From Alkalihalobacillus pseudalcaliphilus (lineage in GTDB: Bacteria; Bacillota; Bacilli; Bacillales; Bacillaceae_D): DNA of 64,000 nt. Shown here piece by piece: positions 1 through 8,244 of this stretch. The notes under the pieces are model-generated. The model saw nothing but the letters and a program-made list of their open reading frames with translations. It did not search any database and was not told where the DNA came from. The position numbers were made by a program, and so were the translations under genes. The stretch covers positions 1 to 64,000 of the forward strand of contig NZ_JAQQWS010000015.1 of NCBI RefSeq assembly GCF_028610675.1, written 5' to 3'. Position 1 is the first letter of the stretch, and each line of letters begins with the position of its first letter.

Positions 1-76
1 AGTTTTTCGTCGTTGAAACTATTGTAACAGGAGTTTAATGATGTCTTTTCTTTTTACACAATTATATGGACTTAAT

Positions 77-433
77 CGCTTTTTCCGCCCGCAACCCCGT
101 GATTCAGCGTTTGCTCGGGCTTTCTCTCGCTTTTTCCGCCCGCAACCCCGTGATTCAGCGTTTACTCGGGGTTACTCTCGCTTTTTCTGCCCGCAACCCC
201 GCGATTCAGCGTTTGCTCGGGGTTACTCTCGCTTTTTCCGCCCGCAACCCCGTGATTCATCGTTTGCTCGGGGTTACTCTCGCTTTTTCTGCCCGCAACC
301 CCGCGATTCAGCATTTGCCCGGGCTTCCTCCTTCTTTTCCCGACCGCAACCCCGCGATTCAGCGTTTGCTCGGGCTTTCTCTCGCTTTTTCTGCCCGCAA
401 CCCCGTGATTCAACGTTTGCTCGGGCTTTCTTT
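77..433. repeat. 51-bp tandem repeat array, 7 copies
   Basis: Seven head-to-tail copies of a 51-bp pyrimidine-rich unit are visible. Each contains the landmarks CGCTTTTTC, CCGCAACCCC, GATTCAGCG and CTCGGG. Copies differ by scattered substitutions (for example TTGCTC/TTACTC and GGGCTTTCTCT/GGGGTTACTCT). Because 51 is a multiple of three, several frames stay open on both strands, giving 17-residue protein repeats that I regard as by-products. A single diverged unit of the same family lies alone at 10339-10389. There are no unique spacers, so this is not a CRISPR array. Function is unknown. Confidence 0.9.
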
Positions 434-484
434 TCTCTTACTTCCTCTTTATTGCCAGGAACACCATCTCCCTAGCTCTTGCTT

Positions 485-526
485 TTGCTCTTGCTCTTGC
501 TCTTGCTCTTGCTCTTGCTCTTGCTC
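485..526. repeat. TTGCTC hexanucleotide microsatellite
   Basis: Seven perfect TTGCTC units lie just after the 51-bp array and degrade into TTGCTTTGC at the right edge. Such a run is prone to slippage and its copy number could vary between strains. It lies between the array and the terminator of the downstream minus-strand peptidase gene, and no reading frame appears to depend on it. Confidence 0.9.
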
Positions 527-547
527 TTGCTTTGCTTTGCTCCATAC

Positions 548-581
548 AAAAAAGCGATGAGACCCTCAAGTTACATCGCTT
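548..581 (-). terminator. Intrinsic terminator of map
   Basis: On the minus strand an 8-bp stem (AAGCGATG/CATCGCTT) is followed by a run of six T. It begins 18 bases beyond the map stop codon, so it most likely ends that transcript. Confidence 0.8.
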
Positions 582-599
582 CATCCATCCTTTATTCAT

Positions 600-1346
600 C
601 TATTGTTCCGTTAAAATAAGCGGGCCATCTTTTGTAATCGCTAGTGTGTGCTCATATTGAGCAGAGCGTTTACCATCCGTTGTCCGTGCCGTCCAACCGT
701 TTTTGTCCATCTTACTTTGCCATTTTCCTACATTCACCATTGGTTCGATCGTGATGACCATCCCCTCCTTGAGACGCAGCCCCTTTCCAGATTGACCATA
801 GTGAAGAATTTGGGGCTCTTCATGTAAGGTCGGCCCAATTCCATGACCCGTAAAGTCACGAACGACCGAAAAACCTTCTCCCTCCACATAGGATTGTATC
901 GCGTGACCAATATCACCAAGACGATTGCCGATGACAGCTTGTTCCACACCCCGATCCAATGCTTCTTTTGTCACCTTCAAAAGCTTTTGATCCGTTTCAG
1001 AGATCTCTCCCACTGCATATGTCCACGCAGAATCAGCCAACGCCCCGTTCAAATTAAAAACCATATCAATCGTAACGATGTCACCTTTTTTCAGCATTTT
1101 TTTACGGGGAAACCCGTGGCAGATTTCATCATTGATTGAAGCACAGGTAGCATACTTATAGCCTTGGTACCCTTTTTGTTCTGGCGTAGCACCATGCTCA
1201 GCTAAGTACTTTTCAACAAATGCATCAATCTCCATCGTTGTTATACCTGGCTCAATCAGCTTGGCAATTTCCTTATGGCAATTTGCCAGTAATTTTCCCG
1301 CCTGATGCATGAGACCTATCTCTCGTTTAGATTTTAATGTAATCAC
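600..1346 (-). CDS. map: Methionine aminopeptidase, type I
   Basis: This cytosolic metallopeptidase removes the initiator methionine from nascent proteins. The protein is about 248 residues and has the type I landmarks: TGHGIG with the metal-binding His, ITIEPM with a ligand Glu, and QYEHT with the last Glu. The first Asp ligand of the family (D97 in E. coli) is replaced by Asn in the stretch FNLNGALADSAW, while the second Asp is kept. From memory this Asn variant is characteristic of one Bacillus subgroup of secondary MetAPs. A GTG at 1346 is preferred as start because it has usable spacing from GAGGGTGA; the ATG at 1352 sits too close. It stands alone between two minus-strand terminators. 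Confidence 0.93.
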   Translation of the reverse strand: MITLKSKREIGLMHQAGKLLANCHKEIAKLIEPGITTMEIDAFVEKYLAEHGATPEQKGYQGYKYATCASINDEICHGFPRKKMLKKGDIVTIDMVFNLNGALADSAWTYAVGEISETDQKLLKVTKEALDRGVEQAVIGNRLGDIGHAIQSYVEGEGFSVVRDFTGHGIGPTLHEEPQILHYGQSGKGLRLKEGMVITIEPMVNVGKWQSKMDKNGWTARTTDGKRSAQYEHTLAITKDGPLILTEQ

Positions 1347-1449
1347 ATACATTCACCCTCATTTTTTTCTTATTCATTTCTACTTATTATCTTCAACTAT
1401 CCTACCATAATTATGTTCATTATTCATGAATAGCCACTTACCATTTCAC

Positions 1450-1494
1450 TCAAAAATAAGCTACGGGAAAAGGTTACCCACCTCCCCGCAGCTT
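1450..1494 (-). terminator. Terminator after ydbT
   Basis: AAGCT-CGGG pairs with CCCG-AGCTT across a 17-base loop. On the minus strand the stem is followed by a T-rich stretch. It lies directly downstream of the ydbT stop codon at 1518. Confidence 0.7.
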
Positions 1495-1517
1495 TCATCT
1501 AACACATACTCATCCGT

Positions 1518-3068
1518 TCAGATTCCCTGAAATTCTGAAACTTCTAGGTTATCTTGCTCTACTATGGTTTTTCTTTTACGTTTTTGCTGATACCACTCAT
1601 AGTAATCATAGGCATCCTCTAATGGTAAGTCCTCAATAGATGCAAAGTTTACTGGTGTGCCTCGCGTCGCAATTTTCAGCGTTGATAACCCAAATACTTT
1701 TTGTAGCTTAGACTGCGAAACTTGGACCTCTTCAATTTTCTTCTTTTCCGCAATAATCATATCCACAGAAAATGCTCCAGAGCGTAATTGTACAAATGGT
1801 GAAAATAAACCATGTCCGCTATGAAGATAATCAATATATCGCATAAACACAATGACAGCTAGTAATATTGGGGATAGATACCATCTTTCGCTCCAGAAAA
1901 TGAAGATTCCTGCTGATGCGATTAACCAAAAATAACTAGGGCGAAGCATTTTTACGACTAAAGCATTTTTCGGCAGCTTCTGTAAGGGCTGCTCCACTTT
2001 AAAAGCAGGAAGAACCTTAGGAAGTAATTGGTTGGCTCGCTTTTCTGTTATAAAAGGAAACAACATCGTCTGTTCCACTTTTTCATCGCCTGTTGCCCCT
2101 GCACATACGAGCTCTACTCCAACAATACCAAACCATCTTCGTACAAAAGTTTTTGTAAACTTAACCGCTTGAACTTTGTCCTTTTGAATCGTCCATTCTG
2201 ATTGTGATAATACCCCTTTTTTTACAAAAACACGCTCTGCATTTGTTTCAACCTGGTAATTACCATAGGTTAAGTAAGTCGTAAGTAAACCAAATAATAA
2301 GGAAAAAATCAATAACACAAGAATCGTGAATAAAATAAGTGTCCACGTTTGACTGATCATTTGATAAGCTTCACTGACGTATTCATCAATATTGATGACG
2401 TCTCTTAGTTGACTTAAGAAACCGAATAATACCGGCACTAAGGCAATGACACTTAAAGATGTAAAGGCGGCAAAAATAATTTCTTTCGACGTAATGGTAT
2501 AATGCAGTTTTTTCTCTTCCTTTTCTTCCACACGCTCATTTTCTTCCATGGTTTCATCTTTTATATCGCTAACTTCATTATCTTCCGCTATTTGTTCGCG
2601 AAAATTGGAGATATATTCTTTAACCCAAAGAGCATCTTCTCTTTTTATACATTCAAGCTTAATCGAGGAACCACTTGCACTCGATGCCGTATCTATGGTC
2701 ACGGTCGTTAATCCAAAAGGGCGTTGCATGAAATGAGTTGTCATCTGCACCCCTTGAATTCTTTCGAGTTGCACAAACCTTTTTTTACGAATAAAGCGAC
2801 CTTCATTCACTCGAATTTCATCACCACTAAAGCTATAGCGGAAATTAATCCACTTAAACACTAATGAAACGAGCATGAAAACAAAAATGACGATAACTGC
2901 AATTTGAGCAATTCTTGTAAACATCGATGGCTCACCTGAGTTGACGACAAAAAAGATAATGATCGGAATAATTAAGCCATAAATGGACTTAACGATTTCA
3001 AAAGGAATCCATAAAGGGTGTAGGCGCTTGCCATCCTTTAGTAGCTCATGCTTATCATCTTTCATCAT
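1518..3068 (-). CDS. ydbT: YdbT-like bacterial PH-domain membrane protein
   Basis: The 516-residue protein matches the YdbT family, built from repeated membrane-anchored bacterial PH (DUF304/bPH2) modules. I see paired hydrophobic segments near residues 20-70, 195-265 and 370-400. Each is followed by a soluble beta-rich unit with the signature of basic/aromatic residues and a Gln-hydrophobic-Gln motif (RIQGVQM, KVQAVKF, KIEEVQV). The linker at about 165-190 is strongly acidic. Its start overlaps the end of ydbS by 14 bases, with GAGGAG placed inside ydbS, so the two are translationally coupled. In B. subtilis the pair has been linked to resistance to membrane-acting bacteriocins; that role is family knowledge and not visible here. 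Confidence 0.88.
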   Translation of the reverse strand: MMKDDKHELLKDGKRLHPLWIPFEIVKSIYGLIIPIIIFFVVNSGEPSMFTRIAQIAVIVIFVFMLVSLVFKWINFRYSFSGDEIRVNEGRFIRKKRFVQLERIQGVQMTTHFMQRPFGLTTVTIDTASSASGSSIKLECIKREDALWVKEYISNFREQIAEDNEVSDIKDETMEENERVEEKEEKKLHYTITSKEIIFAAFTSLSVIALVPVLFGFLSQLRDVINIDEYVSEAYQMISQTWTLILFTILVLLIFSLLFGLLTTYLTYGNYQVETNAERVFVKKGVLSQSEWTIQKDKVQAVKFTKTFVRRWFGIVGVELVCAGATGDEKVEQTMLFPFITEKRANQLLPKVLPAFKVEQPLQKLPKNALVVKMLRPSYFWLIASAGIFIFWSERWYLSPILLAVIVFMRYIDYLHSGHGLFSPFVQLRSGAFSVDMIIAEKKKIEEVQVSQSKLQKVFGLSTLKIATRGTPVNFASIEDLPLEDAYDYYEWYQQKRKRKTIVEQDNLEVSEFQGI

Positions 3069-3591
3069 CGTGATTCAACTCCTCATCTACCGTACCTTCC
3101 TCCGCCTCACTTAACTCAGCAAATGAAGCAATTTTACCACGTAATTCTTGTGCTGTTAGCTCCGGTATAGCTGGTATCTCATGTGTAGAAGCTGTTGTCC
3201 CTACAGATAAGGTAGAAAGATGGAACCGTCTTAGCAACGGACCTTGATTCGTATTCACATACTGAACCTTTACCATCGGTATTATATAATGACGTTTGAT
3301 AAAAATCCCAAATTTAAGCTGGATAAAGTCCTCATCTACCTCATAACGCCACGTTCGTTGCAAAAGATTAGGTCTAATAAAGATGGCAAAAATGGCGTAT
3401 AGAATATCAAATACAAGAATGGCGATTAAAGCATAACCTATCCAGGTAATCCAATCAAAATAAAAATGGAGAAAAAGTAAGACAACGAGTACGATAAATG
3501 ATACAGCTTGCTGCAATACGGCGGATAGCCTCCAAACCTTAACGGCTTCTGTTGATATTTGCTGTGTGGGCTCTTGGATTCGATCTAGCAT
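3055..3591 (-). CDS. ydbS: YdbS-like bacterial PH-domain membrane protein
   Basis: This 178-residue protein has two hydrophobic helices at about residues 30-75 followed by one bPH2/DUF304 domain, where KVQYVNTNQGPLLRRF is the family signature. It is the first gene of the ydbS-ydbT operon and is somewhat longer than the B. subtilis protein because of an acidic C-terminal tail. GAGGAG precedes the ATG at good spacing. It presumably forms a membrane complex with the YdbT protein. Substrate and mechanism are not known to me. Confidence 0.87.
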   Translation of the reverse strand: MLDRIQEPTQQISTEAVKVWRLSAVLQQAVSFIVLVVLLFLHFYFDWITWIGYALIAILVFDILYAIFAIFIRPNLLQRTWRYEVDEDFIQLKFGIFIKRHYIIPMVKVQYVNTNQGPLLRRFHLSTLSVGTTASTHEIPAIPELTAQELRGKIASFAELSEAEEGTVDEELNHDDER

Positions 3592-3618
3592 AGTTCTTCT
3601 CCTCTTTCTATGTATATT

Positions 3619-3765
3619 TGTTACTGCTGATGCTCATGTGCGGAGCTCAGCTAGGTTACTACTAATTCTCAAGTTCTACAAAACATTCTAAAAAAACAAA
3701 TTGAATGGAAAGCCAACAAGTAAAGGCAAATCACTATTTTCATGTTTGTGTATTTGGCATGTTCA
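3619..3765. repeat. Dispersed repeat R1, internally deleted copy
   Basis: This gap holds a shortened copy of repeat family R1. The left end (CTGATGCTCATGTGCGGAGCT) and the right part (TTACTACTAATTCTCAAGTT, then an A-rich stretch and AAAGGCAA-CACT) match the copies at 34617 and 47451. The middle of roughly 140 bases, which carries the hairpins, is missing. It fills much of the ydbS/DUF2207 intergenic region. Confidence 0.7.
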
Positions 3766-4016
3766 TGAAAGGATGGTGCATGTGCTGTACAGATGATAAG
3801 CAATAGGCCTGTTAATTTTAAACTCCCTTTTCTTGCTATTATGATCTACGTTAGGTAATGAGAATAGTTTCAACTTTTGACGATTTTTGCAAAATTTTGT
3901 ATATAATCCATTATAGCATAAGCATTTCTTACGTGACGCATTACCCTCTTTGATAGAAACGAAACCATTTACCCTTAATACTCGTATGTATAAACTAGAA
4001 AGAAAGGACGGTGTTG

Positions 4017-5738
4017 ATGATGCACAAAAAGTTAGTCTTTATCATTATGATTGCTATATTTTTATTACTTATCCCAACACAGACTTTAGCTGTTGATTTT
4101 ACGATTACAAACAGCGAAATAGATGTCCACTTACAAGAGAATGGTGAGATACACGTGGAAGAACATTTCACCTATACGTTCGAAGATGACTTTAATGGGA
4201 TGACGCGTGAGCTCTTCCCAGCCATAAATACGACCATACATGATTTTACTGCTTTTGAGCAAAACAACCAGCTCAATGTCGAGCTAAAGGATGGTCAATA
4301 TTATATTTATCGTGAGGGCAAAGAAAATGAAACTGTCACGTTTACGTTAAGCTATTCGATTCATCACGCTCTAAAAGTGTATGAAGACTTAGCGACCTTC
4401 GCCTGGTCTTTCCATGATTCCAATAACAACACTGACTTTGCTAACTATATCATTAGTATCTACCCACCAGGAGAGCCGAAAGAAGTTTACACTTATGGAA
4501 CTGACACTTTATTTAACCAAGAACAAATCCATCAAAATGGTGTCGTTTCCTATCACCTTAATGAATTACGTGCAGGAGATGACGGTTCTGTTTACCTCGC
4601 TATGGATGCGGATTTATTTTCTGATGCACCCATGACGGCCCATGCAACAATAAAGGATTCATTTCTTGCAGACCAACAAGAAGTTATAGTAGCTGTTGAA
4701 AAAGCAGAGCAACGCAAAGAACAATATGCCTTTATAGGAAAACTGCTTATTCCCCTTATGACGGTCCTTGCTGCGGGGCTAATTATAAGAGCTGTTCTTA
4801 TCAAAAAACGTAACATCGCGGCTATGAAATATCAGTACGCAAAAACCGAGGACCATCCTAAAAAAATAATTAGCATACCAGCTGCTATTTTTTATACAAA
4901 TTACGGTCAACTTCCACCTGAAGCGATTTCTGCTGCTCTACTTGATCTAGTCAGGCAAGGTTACGTCAAAGAAGAAGAACGTGGTCACTTTACTCTTCAA
5001 ACGAAAGATGGCATGAATAAGCACGAGCAGACCTTTACTTACTGGCTATTTAACACAATCGGTCAAGGTGACTCTTTTTCTGTTAAAGATATGGATAAAT
5101 ACGCAAAAAATAAAAAGAACCGAGAAACATACATGAACCAATATCATAGCTGGATTAATGCCGTCAAAATGGAAACAAAGGAAGCGAACCTCGTTGACTC
5201 TCAGAAGATGACTAGGATTTTTTCACTTATCCTTATGCTTATTAATGTCCCATTTCTATTCTTTTTTCCACTGAATGGCTTAATCGCTGAGTTTGTATTC
5301 ACTCTGATCTTAGCTTTATTCTTTCTATTGTTCAGTTGCTTCTATTCAACGAAAACTCTCTTAGGAGAAGAAGTCATTTACGAATGGCAGGCGTTTCAAA
5401 AATCATTTAATCAAACTCCACAACAAGATTGGACACAATGGGACCCTGACAAATTAAAACAAGCCATCATCTATAGTCTCGGCACAAAAAATAAGCATTT
5501 CATGAAAGATCACGATAAACTCGTTGAAAGCTTTAAGAATCAAGCTAATGTCACGGCGACCAATCACAACGTTTATTCACACGCCGACCCGCTCTCCTAC
5601 TTATATCTGGGAGCAATCATCTCACAAAGCACTCGTAACTCTAATCAAGCATTCTATATAACGGATAGCGGTAGCTCTAGTCATTCCTCTAGTGGATCAG
5701 GCGCAGGCGGTAGCGGTGGTGGTAACGGAGCATTCTAA
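4017..5738 (+). CDS. DUF2207-family membrane protein
   Basis: The predicted protein of about 573 residues starts with a signal peptide (hydrophobic core at about 5-25). An extracellular beta-rich DUF2207 domain follows to about residue 230, then one transmembrane helix (about 240-262), a cytoplasmic winged-helix-like region (PAAIFYTNYGQLPPEAISAALLDL region), and a pair of transmembrane helices (about 400-445). The C-terminal tail is Ser/Gly-rich, ending in repeated GSG units. This layout is typical of the uncharacterised DUF2207 family. I chose ATG at 4017 because AGAAAGGA sits 8 bases upstream; an in-frame GTG at 4011 is too close. It is monocistronic and divergent from ydbST. Function unknown. 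Confidence 0.85.
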   Translation: MMHKKLVFIIMIAIFLLLIPTQTLAVDFTITNSEIDVHLQENGEIHVEEHFTYTFEDDFNGMTRELFPAINTTIHDFTAFEQNNQLNVELKDGQYYIYREGKENETVTFTLSYSIHHALKVYEDLATFAWSFHDSNNNTDFANYIISIYPPGEPKEVYTYGTDTLFNQEQIHQNGVVSYHLNELRAGDDGSVYLAMDADLFSDAPMTAHATIKDSFLADQQEVIVAVEKAEQRKEQYAFIGKLLIPLMTVLAAGLIIRAVLIKKRNIAAMKYQYAKTEDHPKKIISIPAAIFYTNYGQLPPEAISAALLDLVRQGYVKEEERGHFTLQTKDGMNKHEQTFTYWLFNTIGQGDSFSVKDMDKYAKNKKNRETYMNQYHSWINAVKMETKEANLVDSQKMTRIFSLILMLINVPFLFFFPLNGLIAEFVFTLILALFFLLFSCFYSTKTLLGEEVIYEWQAFQKSFNQTPQQDWTQWDPDKLKQAIIYSLGTKNKHFMKDHDKLVESFKNQANVTATNHNVYSHADPLSYLYLGAIISQSTRNSNQAFYITDSGSSSHSSSGSGAGGSGGGNGAF

Positions 5739-5757
5739 CAGAAATCAGCAACTCTAC

Positions 5758-5800
5758 GATCACAAACTAATCACGTAGGTTGTGATCAACCTCTTTTGTA
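5758..5800 (+). terminator. Probable terminator after DUF2207 gene
   Basis: GATCACAA pairs with TTGTGATC, followed by a loose T-rich stretch. It sits 20 bases after the stop codon; the T tract is interrupted, so efficiency is uncertain. Confidence 0.55.
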
Positions 5801-5920
5801 ATTTTTGTGATACAAAGGAAGGAAATTGCCCTATCCCCGCTCAAACGGTGCCAAAACCGCAACTCACCACAAATAGGAAATCGTGTTTCGCTCTTCAAAC
5901 TGGTGGCTCTTCATTCACTC

Positions 5921-6083
5921 CGCCACCAACATAGATGAAAGTAGTGGCGACTGTTCAAACTGTTGGCCCGTTTACAACTCCATCACCATGAGGAGTCGTA
6001 CGCACAAAAAGGTAGGAGTCTCCTGTTAAGTCATCTATCGCAAGATGGATGACCAGCTAACTTCAAGGCACAACCTATTGCCC
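5921..6083. repeat. Dispersed repeat R3, copy 1
   Basis: About 165 bases match the region 44915-45080. Shared blocks include CGCCACCAAC with its partner GTGGCG, GTTGGCCCGTTTACAACTCC, the hairpin CATC-TATCGCAA-GATG, and AGCTAACTTCAAGGCACAAC. The first block can form a CGCCAC/GTGGCG stem. No reading frame of note lies inside. The gap 5739-6206 otherwise holds two terminator-like hairpins. Confidence 0.8.
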
Positions 6084-6101
6084 ATAAATAACTTTCATTT
6101 A

Positions 6102-6136
6102 AAAGACTTCCGACTCTTACTTGGAAGTCTTTTTTC
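6102..6136 (+). terminator. Rho-independent terminator upstream of alkC-like gene
   Basis: A perfect 10-bp stem (AAAGACTTCC/GGAAGTCTTT) with an 11-base loop is followed by T residues on the plus strand. It lies 70 bases before the alkC-like start, so it either stops read-through from the repeat region or forms part of the gene's leader. Confidence 0.7.
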
Positions 6137-6206
6137 ATCCTAATTTGAAAATAGCGAATATATGTTCTATAATCAAAGAAACAAAACTTCATTTCAAGGA
6201 GGCGCC

Positions 6207-7277
6207 ATGGAACCACTCAAAAACCTTTATACAAAAGACTATTTACTACCCTTTGTCACCAACATGAAAAACGTGTATCCAAATTTTCCTGACCAACAAT
6301 TTTATGAGTTGATTTTTACAAGTGATTGGGAAGACCTTGAGCTGAAACAAAGAATAAGGCGAATTGCGACAGCCATTGGTCAAACCATTCATCCCTATGA
6401 AAAAGCTATCGGTTACTTACGAGAAATCGCACCAAAATGCGAAGGCTTCGGTTATTTATTTTTCCCTGATTTTATTGAAGTTTATGGACAAGACAATTGG
6501 AAACTATCGGTTCAAGCGTTAAAAGAATTTACTCCCTATTCCAGCTCTGAATTTGCTGTTCGTCCTTTTATTGAAAAGGATCAAGATACAATGCTTGCTC
6601 TTATGTATGAATGGGCTCATGATAACGATGAGCATGTCCGACGTTTAGCGAGTGAAGGTGCACGCCCTAGGCTACCTTGGGCCAAACCCTTACACCAATT
6701 GAAAAAAGATCCTTCCCCTGTTTTACCTATCTTAGAAGATTTAAAGACGGATACAAGTTTATACGTTAGAAAAAGCGTTGCTAATCACTTAAATGACATC
6801 TCAAAAGATCATCCTCAGCTTGTGAAGAAATTAGCAAGTCAGTGGTATGGCCAACATAAACATACAGACTGGATTTTAAAACATGGTTGCCGAACTTTAC
6901 TTAAACAAAGCGACCCAGATATTTTAGCGCTATTTGGTTTCCCACCTATTTCTGGTATCCAAGTTATAAGCTTCGATTTACAGAAAAATATCAAAATTGG
7001 CGATAAACTTTCTTTTACATTTACGTTTCATCAACCAAACTTACAGCCTACGAATCTGCGCATCGAATATGCAATTGGTTACAGAAAGAAAAACGGTAAG
7101 CTTTATTATAAACGTTTTAAATTAACAGAAAAAACGTTCGCTCACGGTGATCACACATACACAAGAAGTCATTCCTTTATGAATCTATCTACACGTACTC
7201 ACTATTCCGGTGAACATGAGCTTATCCTGTATATAAATGGACAAAATCAAACCACTACCCATTTCCAGTTATTTTAA
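6207..7277 (+). CDS. AlkC-like DNA alkylation repair glycosylase
   Basis: The protein has about 356 residues. Its first 250 form the HEAT-like repeat solenoid of the AlkC/AlkD DNA glycosylases, which excise alkylated bases without flipping them out. Characteristic stretches are DEHVRRLASEGARPRLPW and YVRKSVANHLNDISKDHP. The last 100 residues (from GISGIQVISFDLQ) look like a beta-sandwich Ig-like domain, as known in part of the AlkC branch. AAGGAGG 6 bases before the ATG at 6207 fixes the start; the frame extends further upstream without a site. It is a single gene bounded by hairpins. Confidence 0.85.
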   Translation: MEPLKNLYTKDYLLPFVTNMKNVYPNFPDQQFYELIFTSDWEDLELKQRIRRIATAIGQTIHPYEKAIGYLREIAPKCEGFGYLFFPDFIEVYGQDNWKLSVQALKEFTPYSSSEFAVRPFIEKDQDTMLALMYEWAHDNDEHVRRLASEGARPRLPWAKPLHQLKKDPSPVLPILEDLKTDTSLYVRKSVANHLNDISKDHPQLVKKLASQWYGQHKHTDWILKHGCRTLLKQSDPDILALFGFPPISGIQVISFDLQKNIKIGDKLSFTFTFHQPNLQPTNLRIEYAIGYRKKNGKLYYKRFKLTEKTFAHGDHTYTRSHSFMNLSTRTHYSGEHELILYINGQNQTTTHFQLF

Positions 7278-7279
7278 TA

Positions 7280-7324
7280 AAAAAAGCCATCCTTATATAG
7301 AAATGCTCTATATTGAGGATGGCT
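7280..7324 (-). terminator. Convergent terminator hairpin
   Basis: AGCCATCC/GGATGGCT with an inner ATATAGA/TCTATAT stem forms a long hairpin. A run of T follows on the minus strand and none on the plus strand. It separates the convergent alkC-like gene and the small gene at 7531. Confidence 0.7.
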
Positions 7325-7530
7325 CATATCGCCCTAACAACATTATCGTGTCATTTAATAGAAAACAAGTTCTTGTTATTTACCTCTTTCTAAGAAGTGT
7401 AGAGGTCTCTTTAATTTTTCTGGGATCAAATGTTGATATCCTATTTCTTGAGGTGAACAATAAGCAAAGCGCCTACACCGTTACTTAAGTGCCATCACAT
7501 CTCAAAGTTCACTGCGTTACCATTGCTATT

Positions 7531-7887
7531 TTACTCCGCGTTACCGTTTACCTCCCCATTCTCTTCCTCTTCCTCTGGTTCGTTAGTAACTGGCGTACAT
7601 TCGGCAAAATCGAGATTAAGCTTTCTAATCGTACCAAGCCCGTCATTCTCTTTAAAACGTAATGAAAGCTCTGTACAGTGTAAAGGGACCTTTTTGCTTG
7701 GCCAATTAGCTAAACCATTTGCTATTGGAAGCGTGTTGGCACCCATATATCCATTCATACTTACACCTACGAAATTACTATTACCTCGTGGTAAATACTT
7801 TCCGGAATAAGCGTCATAGTCGCAACGGATTGGCTCATCATCCCATTTGGATTCGCTATCATAATAACAATTTCCGTAATTACACAT
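7531..7887 (-). CDS. Hypothetical 118-residue protein
   Basis: I do not recognise this protein. A perfect GAGGAGG lies 7 bases before its ATG, which makes it credible. It has three cysteines near the N-terminus, two of them in MCNYGNCYY, and many acidic and aromatic residues. The central part reads like a beta-rich fold (YLPRGNSNFVGVSMNGYMG), and the tail is low-complexity and Glu/Asn-rich. There is no signal peptide or membrane helix. The upstream gap 7888-8244 shows only this site and the terminator of the next operon. Confidence 0.65.
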   Translation of the reverse strand: MCNYGNCYYDSESKWDDEPIRCDYDAYSGKYLPRGNSNFVGVSMNGYMGANTLPIANGLANWPSKKVPLHCTELSLRFKENDGLGTIRKLNLDFAECTPVTNEPEEEEENGEVNGNAE

Positions 7888-8177
7888 ATCTATTCCTCCT
7901 CTAAGATGGCATCACTGATAGACTTCTTTTCTATCAATGTATTAGCAATATATGCAAGCAATCCAAATATGGCAGGGGATTTCTCCCACGTCACGAGTGG
8001 AATTTATCCATTTCCTATGATTATACCATTCACTAGATTTCTACCTATTAATAGACATTGAGCACGGTATTATATACTTTTAGACAACAATGTAGAGGCC
8101 ATACGTTCGAACATTGTTTTATATCAAACAAAAAGACAAGATTACAAGCTATAACGTGGTCCTCGAAAATTTCAAAC

Positions 8178-8215
8178 TAAAAAAGCGAAGAGCTACCACT
8201 AGCTTTTCGCTTTTT
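8178..8215 (-). terminator. Terminator of the sigma-54 catabolic cluster
   Basis: A strong stem (AGCGAAGAGCT/AGCTTTTCGCT) with a T run on the minus strand lies 30 bases after the last gene of the cluster. Confidence 0.85.
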
Positions 8216-8244
8216 CTAATGTTAGCAGTATGAACCAAATACAT

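Noticed and set aside
77..433. CRISPR array
   Set aside because: Units are contiguous with no unique spacers, and no cas genes are present.
38..475. Open frame encoding 17-residue repeats (RFFRPQPRDS type), with a fair ribosome site
   Set aside because: Several frames on both strands stay open because the DNA unit is 51 bp. The peptide is low-complexity with no start-to-stop gene character. I treat it as repeat DNA.
5739..6206. Insertion sequence in the repeat-filled gaps (also 34547-35405, 44548-45171, 60408-61321)
   Set aside because: No transposase or fragment of one is readable. Terminal motifs are suggestive, but complete matching inverted ends with target duplications could not be established.
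7237..7488. 83-codon plus-strand open frame after the alkC-like gene
   Set aside because: It runs through the convergent terminator hairpin and has no ribosome site.
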